A stretch of 64,000 bases of DNA, taken from an uncultured Steroidobacter sp. GTDB taxonomy: Bacteria; Pseudomonadota; Gammaproteobacteria; Steroidobacterales; Steroidobacteraceae. The translations under genes and the position numbers were made by a program. The stretch lies in NCBI GenBank assembly GCA_938008435.1, contig CALLKK010000018.1, positions 124,001-188,000 on the forward strand, given 5' to 3'. Positions 54,373 to 62,608 of this stretch are shown here, in pieces. The notes under the pieces were generated by a model. That model had not been told where the DNA came from and did not search any database. It saw nothing but the letters and a program-made list of their open reading frames with translations. The first letter of the stretch is position 1, and every line of letters begins with the position of its first letter.

Positions 54373-54446
54373 TGGGGGATCGTCTAGCGGTAGGACTACG
54401 GACTCTGACTCCGTCAACCTAGGTTCGAATCCTAGTCCCCCAGCCA
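54373..54446 (+). tRNA. tRNA-Gln, anticodon CTG, CCA encoded
   Basis: A 74-nt cloverleaf. Acceptor arms TGGGGGA and TCCCCCA pair fully, G is the discriminator and CCA is encoded. The anticodon loop CTCTGAC puts CTG at positions 34-36, which reads CAG. The T arm holds GGTTCGAATC. The D arm has AGCGGTA. It follows rpsI by about 96 bp. Confidence 0.97.
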
Positions 54447-54450
54447 AACA

Positions 54451-54479
54451 AAAGGCCCGGCAAAACGCCGGGCCTTTTT
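54451..54479 (+). terminator. Strong intrinsic terminator after tRNA-Gln
   Basis: GGCCCGGC (54454-54461) and GCCGGGCC (54467-54474) pair perfectly over AAAAC, preceded by AAA and followed by TTTTT. This is a classical intrinsic terminator. Confidence 0.9.
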
Positions 54480-55161
54480 CATTTCGGGGTCCCGGCTCGT
54501 TTTCGGACTGAGATGAGAACCGGGTTCGACAACAAGGGAGCGAATGAACATCGAGGTCGCACTGCAAACTCGATGGTCCGATAGGGGCGGAGCCCATGGA
54601 TGGGCGGAGGCATCCTCGGCTCCCGACAGAAGCGAAAGGGCTCGGCATGTGCCGGGCCCTTTTGGTTTTTCATCCCTGTGGCGACCGATTCCGCCGACCG
54701 ATGCGAACGTCGCGGCGGCAGCGAGCTCGGCTTCGCGGCGGCGTCATGGCGATGGCCGCCGACAGGGCGATTCGCTGGACAGCGGATGCGGGCTACGTCA
54801 GGCCGACTCGGTATCGGGTAGGGATGGAACGACTCCGAACCGACGAAAGCTCATTCGAACAAGAACGGATAGCGGCACGACCGCTCGGCGAGATCGCGCA
54901 CAACTTTGCTTTTGCGTGAGAGCTCCGAGCGAAGCGCGTCCTCGGGTGCTCTTGCTAGCGACGATCGATGCGCTTTGATGCGAGCGTCCACGGGGCGCTC
55001 GGTCTGATCGCGCCGACTCCCGACAGTGCCGGCGCGCGTTGTCGTTCAGGGGGGCGTTGGGGTGGGGGCGTTGATGAGTCGACGCGCCGCTCATCCGTGC
55101 GCGCCGGCCCGACGCTCGATGTCGATTCCCGCTCCTTATCGTCGGGCCGTCCGATCTCGTC
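54480..55161. other. Intergenic region of about 680 bp
   Basis: Between the tRNA terminator and the end of rpiA. It holds a second terminator-like hairpin (54635-54663), listed separately, and otherwise only unsupported reading frames. No tRNA, insertion sequence or repeat was recognised. Confidence 0.6.
54635..54663 (+). terminator. Second terminator-like hairpin downstream of tRNA-Gln
   Basis: AAAGGGCTCGGC (54635-54646) pairs with GCCGGGCCCTTT (54651-54662) over ATGT with one T-G pair, then TTTTGGTTTTT continues. The fold resembles the terminator at 54451. Nothing recognisable is transcribed into it, so it may end a small RNA or be a decayed duplicate. Confidence 0.6.
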
Positions 55162-55839
55162 CTACGCTGTCGCGTTCTTCGGTCGCTCGAGCGTGCGCGT
55201 TCCTTCTTCGGTGCCCAAGATCAGCACGTCGGCAGGACGCATCGCGAACAGTCCGACCGTGACGACACCCGGAATCTGGTTGATCGCGCTCTCGAGTCCT
55301 TTGGGATCCACGATCTTCAGATCGTGGACATCCACGATCTGGTTGCCGTTGTCGGTGATCACGCCCTCGCGGTAGATCGGGCGACCGCCGAGGCGGACGA
55401 GCTCGCGCGAGACGTAGGAACGCGCCATCGGAATGACCTCGACCGGTAGCGGAAAGCGGCCGAGCACGTCGACGAGCTTGGAGTCGTCGGCGATGCACAC
55501 GAACAGCCGCGACGCGGCGGCGATGATCTTTTCCCGGGTGAGTGCGGCGCCGCCGCCCTTGATCAGCCGCAGGTGATGGTCGGATTCGTCCGCGCCGTCG
55601 ACGTAGAGGGGCAGCTCACCCGTCTCATTGAGGTCGAGCACGTCGAAGCCGTGCTGCTCGAGGAGCTTGGTCGTGGCTTCCGAGCTCGATACTGCGCCGC
55701 GGATGCGCACCTTGCGCGCAGCCATCTCTTCTATGAACCACTTCACAGTGGAACCCGTGCCGACGCCGATCACGTCATCGTCGTGTACGTACGAGAGGGC
55801 GGCTGCGGCGGCGAATTGCTTCTTTCGATCGACGTTCAT
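55162..55839 (-). CDS. rpiA: Ribose-5-phosphate isomerase A
   Basis: Interconverts ribose 5-phosphate and ribulose 5-phosphate. The 225-residue protein has VIGVGTGSTVKWFIEEM near residue 25, LYVDGADESDHHLRLIKGGG with the catalytic acids, ALTREKI and the conserved RPIYREGVITDNGNQIVDV. ATG 55839 begins NVDRKKQFAAAAAL, the usual start; a further in-frame Met at 55869 adds ten residues without conservation. Confidence 0.97.
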   Translation of the reverse strand: MNVDRKKQFAAAAALSYVHDDDVIGVGTGSTVKWFIEEMAARKVRIRGAVSSSEATTKLLEQHGFDVLDLNETGELPLYVDGADESDHHLRLIKGGGAALTREKIIAAASRLFVCIADDSKLVDVLGRFPLPVEVIPMARSYVSRELVRLGGRPIYREGVITDNGNQIVDVHDLKIVDPKGLESAINQIPGVVTVGLFAMRPADVLILGTEEGTRTLERPKNATA

Positions 55840-55895
55840 GGCTCGTTCTTCACGGGGAGACCACGCCAAACACCTTATTTCCTAGGTCCAGATAC

Positions 55896-55923
55896 GACTG
55901 TGCCCGCTTTCGCGGGCACAGTC
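55896..55923. terminator. Perfect 12-bp hairpin between the lysine-rich peptide gene and rpiA
   Basis: GACTGTGCCCGC (55896-55907) pairs perfectly with GCGGGCACAGTC (55912-55923) over 4 nt. On the minus strand the loop is GAAA, a stable tetraloop. It lies 26 nt after the stop of the small gene. No long T run follows, so it may also stabilise the short mRNA. Confidence 0.6.
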
Positions 55924-55948
55924 TTCATAACATCATCCAGAAGAGCTT

Positions 55949-56017
55949 TTACTTCTTCTTCGCAGCCTTCTTCTTGGTGCTCTTCTTCTTGGACGACTTC
56001 TTTGCCTTAGTTGCCAT
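55949..56017 (-). CDS. Predicted 22-residue lysine-rich peptide
   Basis: ATG 56017 opens a 22-codon frame, MATKAKKSSKKKSTKKKAAK then KK and stop, with 12 Lys and no acidic residue. It would bind nucleic acid or acidic surfaces by charge. It has its own promoter (56053-56083), a GGAG about 10 nt before the ATG and a perfect hairpin after its stop, so it looks like a complete monocistronic gene. No family recognised. Its composition recalls the RsfS tail at 30224. It could be chance, since AAG-rich DNA also makes such frames, but the surrounding signals argue against that. Confidence 0.65.
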   Translation of the reverse strand: MATKAKKSSKKKSTKKKAAKKK

Positions 56018-56052
56018 AGTAATGGATCTCCATGTCGAGTTAGTCCGGGCGC

Positions 56053-56083
56053 AGTATATACATAAATCGAAAATGGCAAGCAA
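56053..56083 (-). promoter_or_regulatory. Promoter of the lysine-rich peptide gene
   Basis: On the minus strand TTGCTT (56083-56078) and TATATA (56060-56055) are 17 bp apart; an overlapping pair is TTGCCA (56079-56074) and TATACT (56058-56053), 15 bp apart. The region is A/T-rich in GC-rich surroundings. The predicted start is about 28 nt before the ATG. Confidence 0.6.
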
Positions 56084-56113
56084 GGGGTGTATGCGAATTT
56101 GTTGTTGGACTTC

Positions 56114-56587
56114 TCATCGCTTTCGTCGCACGAGCGACTCGATGAACGTCCACTGCGCCTTCGTGACCGGCGTGACCGACAAGCGATTGCCTTTGCGCAA
56201 CAGGGTCATTCCTTTCAACTTGCCCTCTTCGTGCTCGCGCAACGTCGCGAGGGAGATGACCTCGGCGAACTTGTCCATGAGCTTCACGTCGACGGCGAAC
56301 CAGCGCGGATTGTCGGGAGTGCTCTTCGGATCGTAGTACTCGCTCTTCGGATCGAAGGCGGTGCGGTCCGGATACGCCTCGCCGACGATCGTCACGATCC
56401 CGGCGATGCCGGGGATTTCGCAACTCGAGTGGTAGAAGAAGGCGAGATCCCCTTTGCGCATCTCCTTCAGGAAATTCCGCGCCTGGAAATTGCGAACTCC
56501 GTCCCAGCCGGTGGTTTGATTTCGCGCGCGCGCGAGGTCGTCGATGCTGAACGTGTCGGGCTCGGACTTCATCAGCCAGTAGTTCAT
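56114..56587 (-). CDS. EVE-domain protein
   Basis: A 157-residue single EVE domain (PUA-like fold), a type thought to bind modified bases in DNA or RNA. It has NYWLMKSEPDTFSIDDLARA, GWDGVRNFQARNFL, KGDLAFFYHSS and the central GIAGIVTIVGEAYPD. It sits 4 bp after ygfA. Its exact ligand is unknown. No other EVE-fusion partner is present. Confidence 0.95.
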   Translation of the reverse strand: MNYWLMKSEPDTFSIDDLARARNQTTGWDGVRNFQARNFLKEMRKGDLAFFYHSSCEIPGIAGIVTIVGEAYPDRTAFDPKSEYYDPKSTPDNPRWFAVDVKLMDKFAEVISLATLREHEEGKLKGMTLLRKGNRLSVTPVTKAQWTFIESLVRRKR

Positions 56588-56591
56588 GGGC

Positions 56592-57200
56592 TCAGATCTC
56601 TTGGCGCGGGATTCGATAGCAGTCTTTCTCGGTCAGCACCGCATCGAGCGGCACGTCCCAAGGTGCGGGCGTGAGGTGTGCGATACGTTGAAACTCGTAT
56701 GCGAGCCCGATGAGCTTGGGGCGACGCCAGTGTCGCGGCGGGCGCAGATGCGCAAGGCAGCGATCGTAATAACCGGCGCCGCTCCCGAGACGCCAGCCGC
56801 GTTCGTCGACGGCAACGAGCGGGAGAAAGACCACATCGAGCGTGCGCACTGGGGTCGGTTGCAGGCGCGCACCGGCCGGCTCGGCGATGCCGTAGCGGTT
56901 CGGGACGAGCTTTCCGCCGCGCGGATAGCGGGCGAAATGCATCCGGTTCGAGCGAAAGTCGGTGATGACGGGTAGGAAGACTTCGCAACCAAGCCGTCGC
57001 GCGCGTTCGATGAGCTCGACCGGATCGGCTTCGTTGCGATGGGCGACGTAGAACGCGACGCGTAGCCCCGGACGCAGCAGGTGTGCGCGCATGGCGATGG
57101 CGGCGAAGCTTGCGGCCGCTGCCTTGCGTGCCGCCGCGGTCAGTGCTGCACGTTGCGCACGCATCTCGCGCCGCACGCGATCACGCTCGAGGGAGATCAT
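56592..57200 (-). CDS. ygfA: 5-formyltetrahydrofolate cyclo-ligase
   Basis: Converts 5-formyltetrahydrofolate to 5,10-methenyltetrahydrofolate with ATP. The 202-residue protein has RVRREMRAQRAAL near the start, FYVAHRNEADPVELIERA, FLPLVAVDERGWRLGSGAGYYDR (ATP and folate site) and LIGLAYEFQ. ATG 57200 lies just after the predicted end of 6S RNA, as in the E. coli ssrS-ygfA unit. A Met at 57248 is in frame but would put coding sequence inside 6S. Confidence 0.95.
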   Translation of the reverse strand: MISLERDRVRREMRAQRAALTAAARKAAAASFAAIAMRAHLLRPGLRVAFYVAHRNEADPVELIERARRLGCEVFLPVITDFRSNRMHFARYPRGGKLVPNRYGIAEPAGARLQPTPVRTLDVVFLPLVAVDERGWRLGSGAGYYDRCLAHLRPPRHWRRPKLIGLAYEFQRIAHLTPAPWDVPLDAVLTEKDCYRIPRQEI

Positions 57201-57224
57201 CGGAGAAGGAGGAAGGAGAGAGGA

Positions 57225-57414
57225 GGCGCCACCCGCCTGTGCCGTCATGAGCCATTGCTCTCGACACGGAGCAATAGGTGGGATGCAGCCACGGCAGTTA
57301 AGGCTTCCCGCCCGAAGCGGGTTTGCACAATTCTGCCGCGAGACCGGATCCCTTGGGTGTTAACGTTAGGGTCGAGAGGTAACCCGACACATGTCGAACA
57401 CCGCAGGCAGCGCC
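57225..57414 (-). ncRNA. ssrS: 6S RNA
   Basis: 6S RNA binds sigma-70 RNA polymerase and tunes transcription in stationary phase. It sits between zapA and ygfA, its standard place. The minus strand carries GAAGCCTTAACTGC, nearly identical to the conserved block of E. coli 6S. End stems pair: GGCGC with GCGCC and GCCTG with CAGGC; CTCTCGAC pairs with GTCGAGAG; a CCCGC-TTCGG-GCGGG terminal hairpin closes the molecule. TAGAAT at 57426-57421 on the minus strand places the start near 57414. The inferred length of about 190 nt matches the family. Exact ends are approximate. Confidence 0.85.
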
Positions 57415-57522
57415 ATATCCATTCTATCAGGCTGAGGGCGGTCGCGTTTCGACTTTTCCCCATGCCCCGCTCCAGTAACGAACGGCTTCTCGAAAAGTTC
57501 GGCGCGCGCAGCGCCGATTCGT

Positions 57523-57837
57523 TCACAGATCGAGCTGCCGTCCTCGTGAGAGCGCCGATTCGACCCGTTCGCGCAGCTCGCGGATTCGATTGCCGACGTC
57601 CGATCCGTCGACATCTTCGCGCGAGCGCAGCTTGAGCAGCTCGTGCGTGATGTTCAGGGCGGCGATGACGGCGATGCGATCGAGCCCGACCACATTGCCG
57701 GCGTCGCGGATCTCGCGCATCTTGGCGTTCAAGTACTCCGCCGAATCGAGCAGCGCCGTGCGCTCCTCGGGCAGGCATGCGACCTGATATTCCTTCTCCA
57801 GGATGCGGACGCTGACCCTCACCATCCGGTCGCTCAT
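57523..57837 (-). CDS. zapA: Cell division protein ZapA
   Basis: ZapA cross-links FtsZ filaments at the division ring. The 104-residue protein has VRVSVRILEKEYQVACLPEE, then LDSAEYLNAKMREIRD and a C-terminal coiled coil. Length is typical. It overlaps the upstream coiled-coil gene by ATGA and precedes 6S RNA. Confidence 0.95.
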   Translation of the reverse strand: MSDRMVRVSVRILEKEYQVACLPEERTALLDSAEYLNAKMREIRDAGNVVGLDRIAVIAALNITHELLKLRSREDVDGSDVGNRIRELRERVESALSRGRQLDL

Positions 57838-58067
57838 GTGCCGTGCTCCATCGCCTTCAGGCGGCCGATCATCGCTTCGACGCGGGCGCGGACCTGCTCA
57901 TTCTTCTGCAGGAGCGTCGCGCGCTCGGTCATCATCGAATCCATGCGCTGCCGGAGCGCACGATTCTCTTCCTGGAGCTGGGCGACCATCGCGACGAGCG
58001 CATCGACGCGGGCCTCGAGCTGCTTGAGCTCCAAATCGATCGACGTCTTCGTGTCCGACTCGCTCAT
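57834..58067 (-). CDS. Small coiled-coil protein (TIGR02449-like), probable ZapA partner
   Basis: A 77-residue protein that is nearly all helix: LELKQLEARVDALVAMVAQL, EENRALRQRMDSM and LLQKNEQVRARVEAMIGRLK have heptad spacing. A gammaproteobacterial family of this kind is encoded directly before zapA. Its stop overlaps the zapA ATG. It resembles ZapB in length, but identity is not established. A role in division is inferred from context only. Confidence 0.85.
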   Translation of the reverse strand: MSESDTKTSIDLELKQLEARVDALVAMVAQLQEENRALRQRMDSMMTERATLLQKNEQVRARVEAMIGRLKAMEHGT

Positions 58068-58181
58068 ATGACCGTTAGCCCCACGATCGCCTGCTGACAG
58101 CGATTTCGCGGGCGATTATGCGGCTGCCGCGAAGAGCCGGTCAAACGCGCAGCGCGCGGGCGCGGGCCGGCGCGCGGGTGC

Positions 58182-58187
58182 TACCAT
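58182..58187 (+). promoter_or_regulatory. TACCAT -10-like element before ygfB
   Basis: TACCAT ends 6 nt before the ATG at 58194, with no Shine-Dalgarno. It is a weaker match than the others in the group. Confidence 0.3.
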
Positions 58188-58193
58188 AAGCGC

Positions 58194-58727
58194 ATGTTGC
58201 AGGTCACCTTTCCCGAGATCGTGCGAGCGCTCACCGAGCTGCGTTCGTCGGTGCCGGCGGCCGAGAGCCACGGTTGCTTGTGCGGCGCGCTGTGCGCTTC
58301 CAACGACTATCGGGTCGAGCGCTGGCTCGAGGAGATCGTGCCCGATGCCGAGGAAAGCGCTGAACGCACCGAGCCGCTCAAGCGGCTCTATGACGATACC
58401 GTGCGTGCGCTGCGCGGCCAGGACATGGAGTTCCAGCCGCTCTTGCCCGACGACGAAGCCTCGCTCGAGGAGCGAGCACGCGCGTTGGGGCAGTGGTGTC
58501 AGGGCTTTCTGTATGGATTCGGTACGGGCGGCCCCGCGGCCAAGCAGAAGCTGCCCGCGAACGTCGATGAGATCCTGCGCGATCTGACGCAGATCGGACG
58601 GGCGAGCGTCGCGCTCGGCGCCGACGACGAGGAGCAGGAGCAGGCTTACGCGGACGTGATCGAGTACGTGCGCGTTGGCGTGCAACTCATCCACGACGAG
58701 CTGTACACGGCTCGCAGCAAGTATTAG
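58194..58727 (+). CDS. ygfB: UPF0149 family protein YgfB
   Basis: A 177-residue cytoplasmic protein of the YgfB/YecA group. Conserved parts are SHGCLCGALCA near residue 25, ALGQWCQGFLYGFG and EIL-RDLTQI (NVDEILRDLTQIGRAS). In Pseudomonas the homologue affects cell-wall stress responses, which may or may not hold here. It leads the conserved ygfB-pepP-ubiH-ubiI order. Confidence 0.94.
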   Translation: MLQVTFPEIVRALTELRSSVPAAESHGCLCGALCASNDYRVERWLEEIVPDAEESAERTEPLKRLYDDTVRALRGQDMEFQPLLPDDEASLEERARALGQWCQGFLYGFGTGGPAAKQKLPANVDEILRDLTQIGRASVALGADDEEQEQAYADVIEYVRVGVQLIHDELYTARSKY

Positions 58728-58745
58728 CGCAGATCACAACACCGC

Positions 58746-60056
58746 ATGCGCAAAGACGAATTCGCTCGCCGGCGCCGGCGACTCATGAAGATGATGGGCC
58801 GCGGCGCCATCGCGATCCTGCCCGCCGCACCGGTCAAGTCGCGCAACAGCGATGTGACCTATCACTACCGGCCCGACAGCGACTTCTTCTACCTCACCGG
58901 ATTCGCCGAGCCGGAAGCGGTCGCCGTGCTCATTCCGGGGCGTGCGCATGCCGAGTACGTTCTGTTCGTACGCGATCGCGATCCTCTGCGGGAGACGTGG
59001 GACGGACGCCGCGCCGGTCCCGAAGGGGCGACACGCGACTACGGCGCCGACGATGCGTTTCCGATCGGCGATATCGACGACATTCTCCCCGGGCTAATGG
59101 AAAGCTGCTCGCGCGTCTATTACACGATGGGGTTGCACCCCGAATTCGATCAGCGCGTGATCGGCTGGGTGAACTCGCTCAAGGCGCGCGCACGCACCGG
59201 CGTGCAGCCGCCGCAGGAATTCGTCGCGCTCGATCACCTGCTGCACGACATGCGGCTGTACAAGTCGCACCCGGAGCTCGATGCCATGCGGCACGCCGCG
59301 CGTATCGCCGTGGCGGCGCACAAGCGCGCGATGCGTTTCACGCGCCCGGGGCGCATGGAATACGAGGTGATGGCCGAGCTGCTCCACGAGTTTCATCGCC
59401 ACAAGGCGGACATTTCCTATTACCCAATCGTGGGCGGCGGCGCGAATTCGTGCATCCTGCACTACCACGAGAACGACGCGGAGCTGAAGGACGGCGATTT
59501 GCTGCTCATCGACGCCGGCTGCGAGTACGAGCTCTACGCGTCGGACATCACCCGTACCTTTCCCGTCAACGGGCGCTTCACGCCCGAGCAGCGCGCGATC
59601 TACGAGATCGTGCTCGAAGCGCAGCATGCGGCGATCGAGAAGGTGCGGCCGGGACATCATTGGAACGAGCCGCACGATGCGGCCGTGCGGGTGATCACGC
59701 AGGGGCTCGTCAAGCTCGGGTTGCTCAAGGGCAAGGTGCCGAACCTGATCCGCGACGGCGCGTACCGTACGTTCTTCATGCATCGCACCGGCCATTGGCT
59801 CGGCATGGACGTGCACGACGTGGGCGACTACAAGGTGGGCGGTGAGTGGCGCGTGCTCGAACCGGGCATGGCGCTGACCGTCGAGCCCGGCATCTACATT
59901 CCCGCCGGGACGAAGGGCGTCGCCAAGCGCTGGTGGAACATCGGCGTGCGCATCGAAGACGACGTGGTCGTCACGAAGGATGGGCACGAGGTGCTCACTG
60001 CAGAGCTCATGAAAGACCCGGACGAGATCGAGCAATGGATGGCGCAAGGAGCGTGA
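58746..60056 (+). CDS. pepP: Xaa-Pro aminopeptidase
   Basis: PepP is a manganese enzyme that releases an N-terminal residue before proline. The 436-residue protein has the creatinase-like N-terminal domain and the pita-bread catalytic domain. Metal ligands are seen in LLIDAGCEYELYASDITRTF (two Asp), HRTGHWLGMDVHD (His), TVEPGIYI (Glu) and GVRIEDDVVV (Glu). It adds to the peptide-handling genes at 12.5-16 kb. Confidence 0.97.
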   Translation: MRKDEFARRRRRLMKMMGRGAIAILPAAPVKSRNSDVTYHYRPDSDFFYLTGFAEPEAVAVLIPGRAHAEYVLFVRDRDPLRETWDGRRAGPEGATRDYGADDAFPIGDIDDILPGLMESCSRVYYTMGLHPEFDQRVIGWVNSLKARARTGVQPPQEFVALDHLLHDMRLYKSHPELDAMRHAARIAVAAHKRAMRFTRPGRMEYEVMAELLHEFHRHKADISYYPIVGGGANSCILHYHENDAELKDGDLLLIDAGCEYELYASDITRTFPVNGRFTPEQRAIYEIVLEAQHAAIEKVRPGHHWNEPHDAAVRVITQGLVKLGLLKGKVPNLIRDGAYRTFFMHRTGHWLGMDVHDVGDYKVGGEWRVLEPGMALTVEPGIYIPAGTKGVAKRWWNIGVRIEDDVVVTKDGHEVLTAELMKDPDEIEQWMAQGA

Positions 60057-60108
60057 TCGTGCTCGCACCGTGTCGCAGCGGCAGGGCGAGCCCGGAGCGG
60101 GGTCGAGC

Positions 60109-61371
60109 ATGAACGGTACATCTCACGCGGCGGACTTCGATGTCGTCATCGGCGGCGGCGGGCTCGTCGGTGCGACGCTGGCGCTTGCGCTCGCCGAGCT
60201 CGACTTGCGTGTGGCGCTGATCGAGGCGAGCGCGTTCGACGATCCTGGGCAGCCGAGCTTTGACGATCGCACCACCGCGCTCTCGAACGGCAGCCGCCGC
60301 GCGTTCGAGGCGCTCGGCGTCTGGCAGCTCATCGAGCACGAGGCGACGCCGATTCGGCGCATCCATGTTTCCGACCAAGGGCGCTTCGGCTTCGCGCGCC
60401 TGGATGCGCACGAGCTCGGCCTCAAGGCGCTCGGCTACGTCGTCACGAATCGCATCATGGGCGCCGCATTGTGGCGGCGCTTGGCGGCGACCTCGGTGCA
60501 CCTGATTGCGCCGGCGCGCCTGGCCGGCATGGAGCTCATCGATGGCGCGCAACGCGTGAGCTTCGTGCGTGCGGGCGATGGCAACGAGACCGAATCGGTC
60601 AGCGCCAAGCTCGTCGTCGCGGCCGACGGCGCGCAGTCGACGCTACGCACGGCGGCGGGCGTGAGCGCGCAGAGCTGGGATTACGAGCAGGTCGCGGTCA
60701 TCGCGAACGTCTACACGCAACGTTTCCACGATCACGTGGCGTACGAGCGTTTCACGTCGGCTGGGCCGATTGCGATGCTGCCCATCACCGACGGGCGCTG
60801 CGGCCTCATCTGGACGTTCGCCAAGGACGAAGCGGATCGTTGGGCGGAGTGTCCCGACGAAGAATTCCTCGCGCGGCTGCAAGAGGCGTTCGGTTTCCGG
60901 CTGGGGCGCATCACGCGTGTCGGTACGCGACATAAGTATCCGCTCGCGCTGACGCGCTCGGACGATCACATTGCCGAGCGACTCGCCATCGTCGGCAATG
61001 CAGCGCAGGCGCTGCACCCGATCGCAGGGCAGGGCTTCAATCTCGGCCTGCGCGATGCAGCGAGCTTGGCGGAGATCCTCGCGGAGGCGCGCGAGCAGAC
61101 GTCGGGCGAGCTCGACGTCGGCGACGGGCTGTGGCTGCAACGCTATCGCGCGTGGCGCGAGGCGGATCGCAGCAACATCGTGCGCTTCACCGACGGGCTG
61201 GTGCGTTTGTTCACGCAGCCGTTCGGTCCCGTGCAGGTGTTGCGCGATTTCGGCCTGCTCGCATTCGATCTCGTGACGCCTGCCAAGCATGCGCTGGCGC
61301 AACTCTCCCTGGGCGCGGCAGGTCGGGTGCCGCGTCTGACACGCGGCGTACCTCTCAGACATGCGCACTGA
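60109..61371 (+). CDS. ubiH: 2-octaprenyl-6-methoxyphenol hydroxylase
   Basis: UbiH is an FAD monooxygenase that hydroxylates the ubiquinone ring at C1. The 420-residue protein has the FAD motif FDVVIGGGGLVGATLALALA and the C-terminal IVGNAAQALHPIAGQGFNLG, where GNAAQ is typical of UbiH. ATG 60109 gives a short N-terminus; a GTG at 60070 is in frame. It overlaps ubiI by 11 bp. Confidence 0.94.
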   Translation: MNGTSHAADFDVVIGGGGLVGATLALALAELDLRVALIEASAFDDPGQPSFDDRTTALSNGSRRAFEALGVWQLIEHEATPIRRIHVSDQGRFGFARLDAHELGLKALGYVVTNRIMGAALWRRLAATSVHLIAPARLAGMELIDGAQRVSFVRAGDGNETESVSAKLVVAADGAQSTLRTAAGVSAQSWDYEQVAVIANVYTQRFHDHVAYERFTSAGPIAMLPITDGRCGLIWTFAKDEADRWAECPDEEFLARLQEAFGFRLGRITRVGTRHKYPLALTRSDDHIAERLAIVGNAAQALHPIAGQGFNLGLRDAASLAEILAEAREQTSGELDVGDGLWLQRYRAWREADRSNIVRFTDGLVRLFTQPFGPVQVLRDFGLLAFDLVTPAKHALAQLSLGAAGRVPRLTRGVPLRHAH

Positions 61372-62608
61372 TTTCGGCATCGTCGTCATCGGCGGCGGGC
61401 TCGTCGGAGCCTGCACGGCAGCGCTTGCGGCAGCGCATCCTGCGCTTGCCGGCATGCGCGTGGCGTTGATCGAAGCGAATCCGCCGACGCTGCCGCCGCC
61501 GGACGATATCGATCTGCGTGTCTCGGCCATCTCGCGTGCCTCGCAGCGCATCCTCGAATCGTTCGGCGCGTGGAGCGCGCTCGGTGCGGCGCATGTCTCG
61601 CCCTACGGCGATATGGTGGTGTGGGATGCGGCGGGTAAGCCGCACGGTCCCGCGTCGCTGCATTTCTCGGCGAGCGAATCGAGCGAGCCGAACCTGGGGC
61701 ATATCGTCGAGAACCGCCGGCTGCTCTGGGCGATCTACTCATCGTCGTCGTTTCGCGAGCGTGTGACGGTCTTGCGCGGCGAGCTCGCGGCGCTCGACTG
61801 CAATGCCGAGCGCGTCGAGCTCACGCTCGGCGACGGCCGCCGCTATACGAGCCAACTGGCCGTGGGCTCGGACGGTTCGGACTCGATGAGTCGCAAGCTC
61901 GCCGGTATCGACACGAGCGGGCGCGATTACGAGCAGGCTGCTTTCGTGACGCACGTGCGCACGGAGCGTCCGCATCGGGAAACGGCGTGGCAACGTTTTC
62001 TGCCGTCGGGACCGATCGCGTTCCTGCCGCTCGCCGACGGTCGCAGCTCGATCGTCTGGAGCACCAAGCCGACCCATGCGGCTGCGCTCGTGAACGGGCC
62101 TGAGGAAAGCGTCGAAGCTGAGCTTGAAGCAGCGATCGACGGCCTGCTCGGCAAGGTGACGTTGGCAGCGGGGCGCGCGTCGTTCCCCTTGCGCGTGATG
62201 CATGCTCGCTCGTACTGCGCCGAACGTTTCGTGCTCGTCGGCGATGCCGCGCACACCGTGCATCCGCTAGCGGGACAAGGCGTCAATCTGGGCTTTCTCG
62301 ATGGCGCAGCGCTCGTCGAGGTGCTGGCGGATGCGGTGCGCGGCGGGGCGACGCAAGAGACTTTCTGCGAGCAGCGCGTGCTGCGCAGATACGAGCGTTG
62401 GCGCAAGAGCGAGAACACGCTCGCGCTTGCCTTCATCGACGGATTGAACCGCTTGTTCTCGACGGATGCGAGCCTGCCGGGTACGGTGCGTCGCCTCGGG
62501 CTTGGGCTCGTCGATCGGGCCGGACCGCTCAAGCGCTTCTTCATGAGCCGCGCGATGGGGACGGGCGGCGAGCTGCCCGAGCTGGCGCGCGCGGTGCGCG
62601 CACGGTGA
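61361..62608 (+). CDS. ubiI: 2-octaprenylphenol hydroxylase (UbiI/VisC)
   Basis: UbiI hydroxylates the ring at C5 in ubiquinone synthesis. The 415-residue FAD protein shares the fold of UbiH: GIVVIGGGLVGACTAALAAA at the start and VLVGDAAHTVHPLAGQGVN in the second FAD motif. GDAAH here versus GNAAQ in UbiH separates the paralogues. Its start overlaps the ubiH end, so both are made together. Coq7 in this window is the C6 hydroxylase. Confidence 0.94.
   Translation: MRTDFGIVVIGGGLVGACTAALAAAHPALAGMRVALIEANPPTLPPPDDIDLRVSAISRASQRILESFGAWSALGAAHVSPYGDMVVWDAAGKPHGPASLHFSASESSEPNLGHIVENRRLLWAIYSSSSFRERVTVLRGELAALDCNAERVELTLGDGRRYTSQLAVGSDGSDSMSRKLAGIDTSGRDYEQAAFVTHVRTERPHRETAWQRFLPSGPIAFLPLADGRSSIVWSTKPTHAAALVNGPEESVEAELEAAIDGLLGKVTLAAGRASFPLRVMHARSYCAERFVLVGDAAHTVHPLAGQGVNLGFLDGAALVEVLADAVRGGATQETFCEQRVLRRYERWRKSENTLALAFIDGLNRLFSTDASLPGTVRRLGLGLVDRAGPLKRFFMSRAMGTGGELPELARAVRAR

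Noticed and set aside
54373..54446. tRNA-Gln as an integration site for a mobile element
   Set aside because: No integrase, no repeat of the tRNA 3' end and no foreign genes are visible beside it.
53863..54648. A 261-residue minus-strand frame across rpsI, tRNA-Gln and the terminator
   Set aside because: It runs antisense to rpsI and the tRNA, and its GFEPRL-type stretch is the well-known artefact of translating a tRNA in reverse.
54596..54919. A 107-residue frame in the gap after tRNA-Gln
   Set aside because: Low-complexity basic sequence that runs through a terminator-like hairpin.
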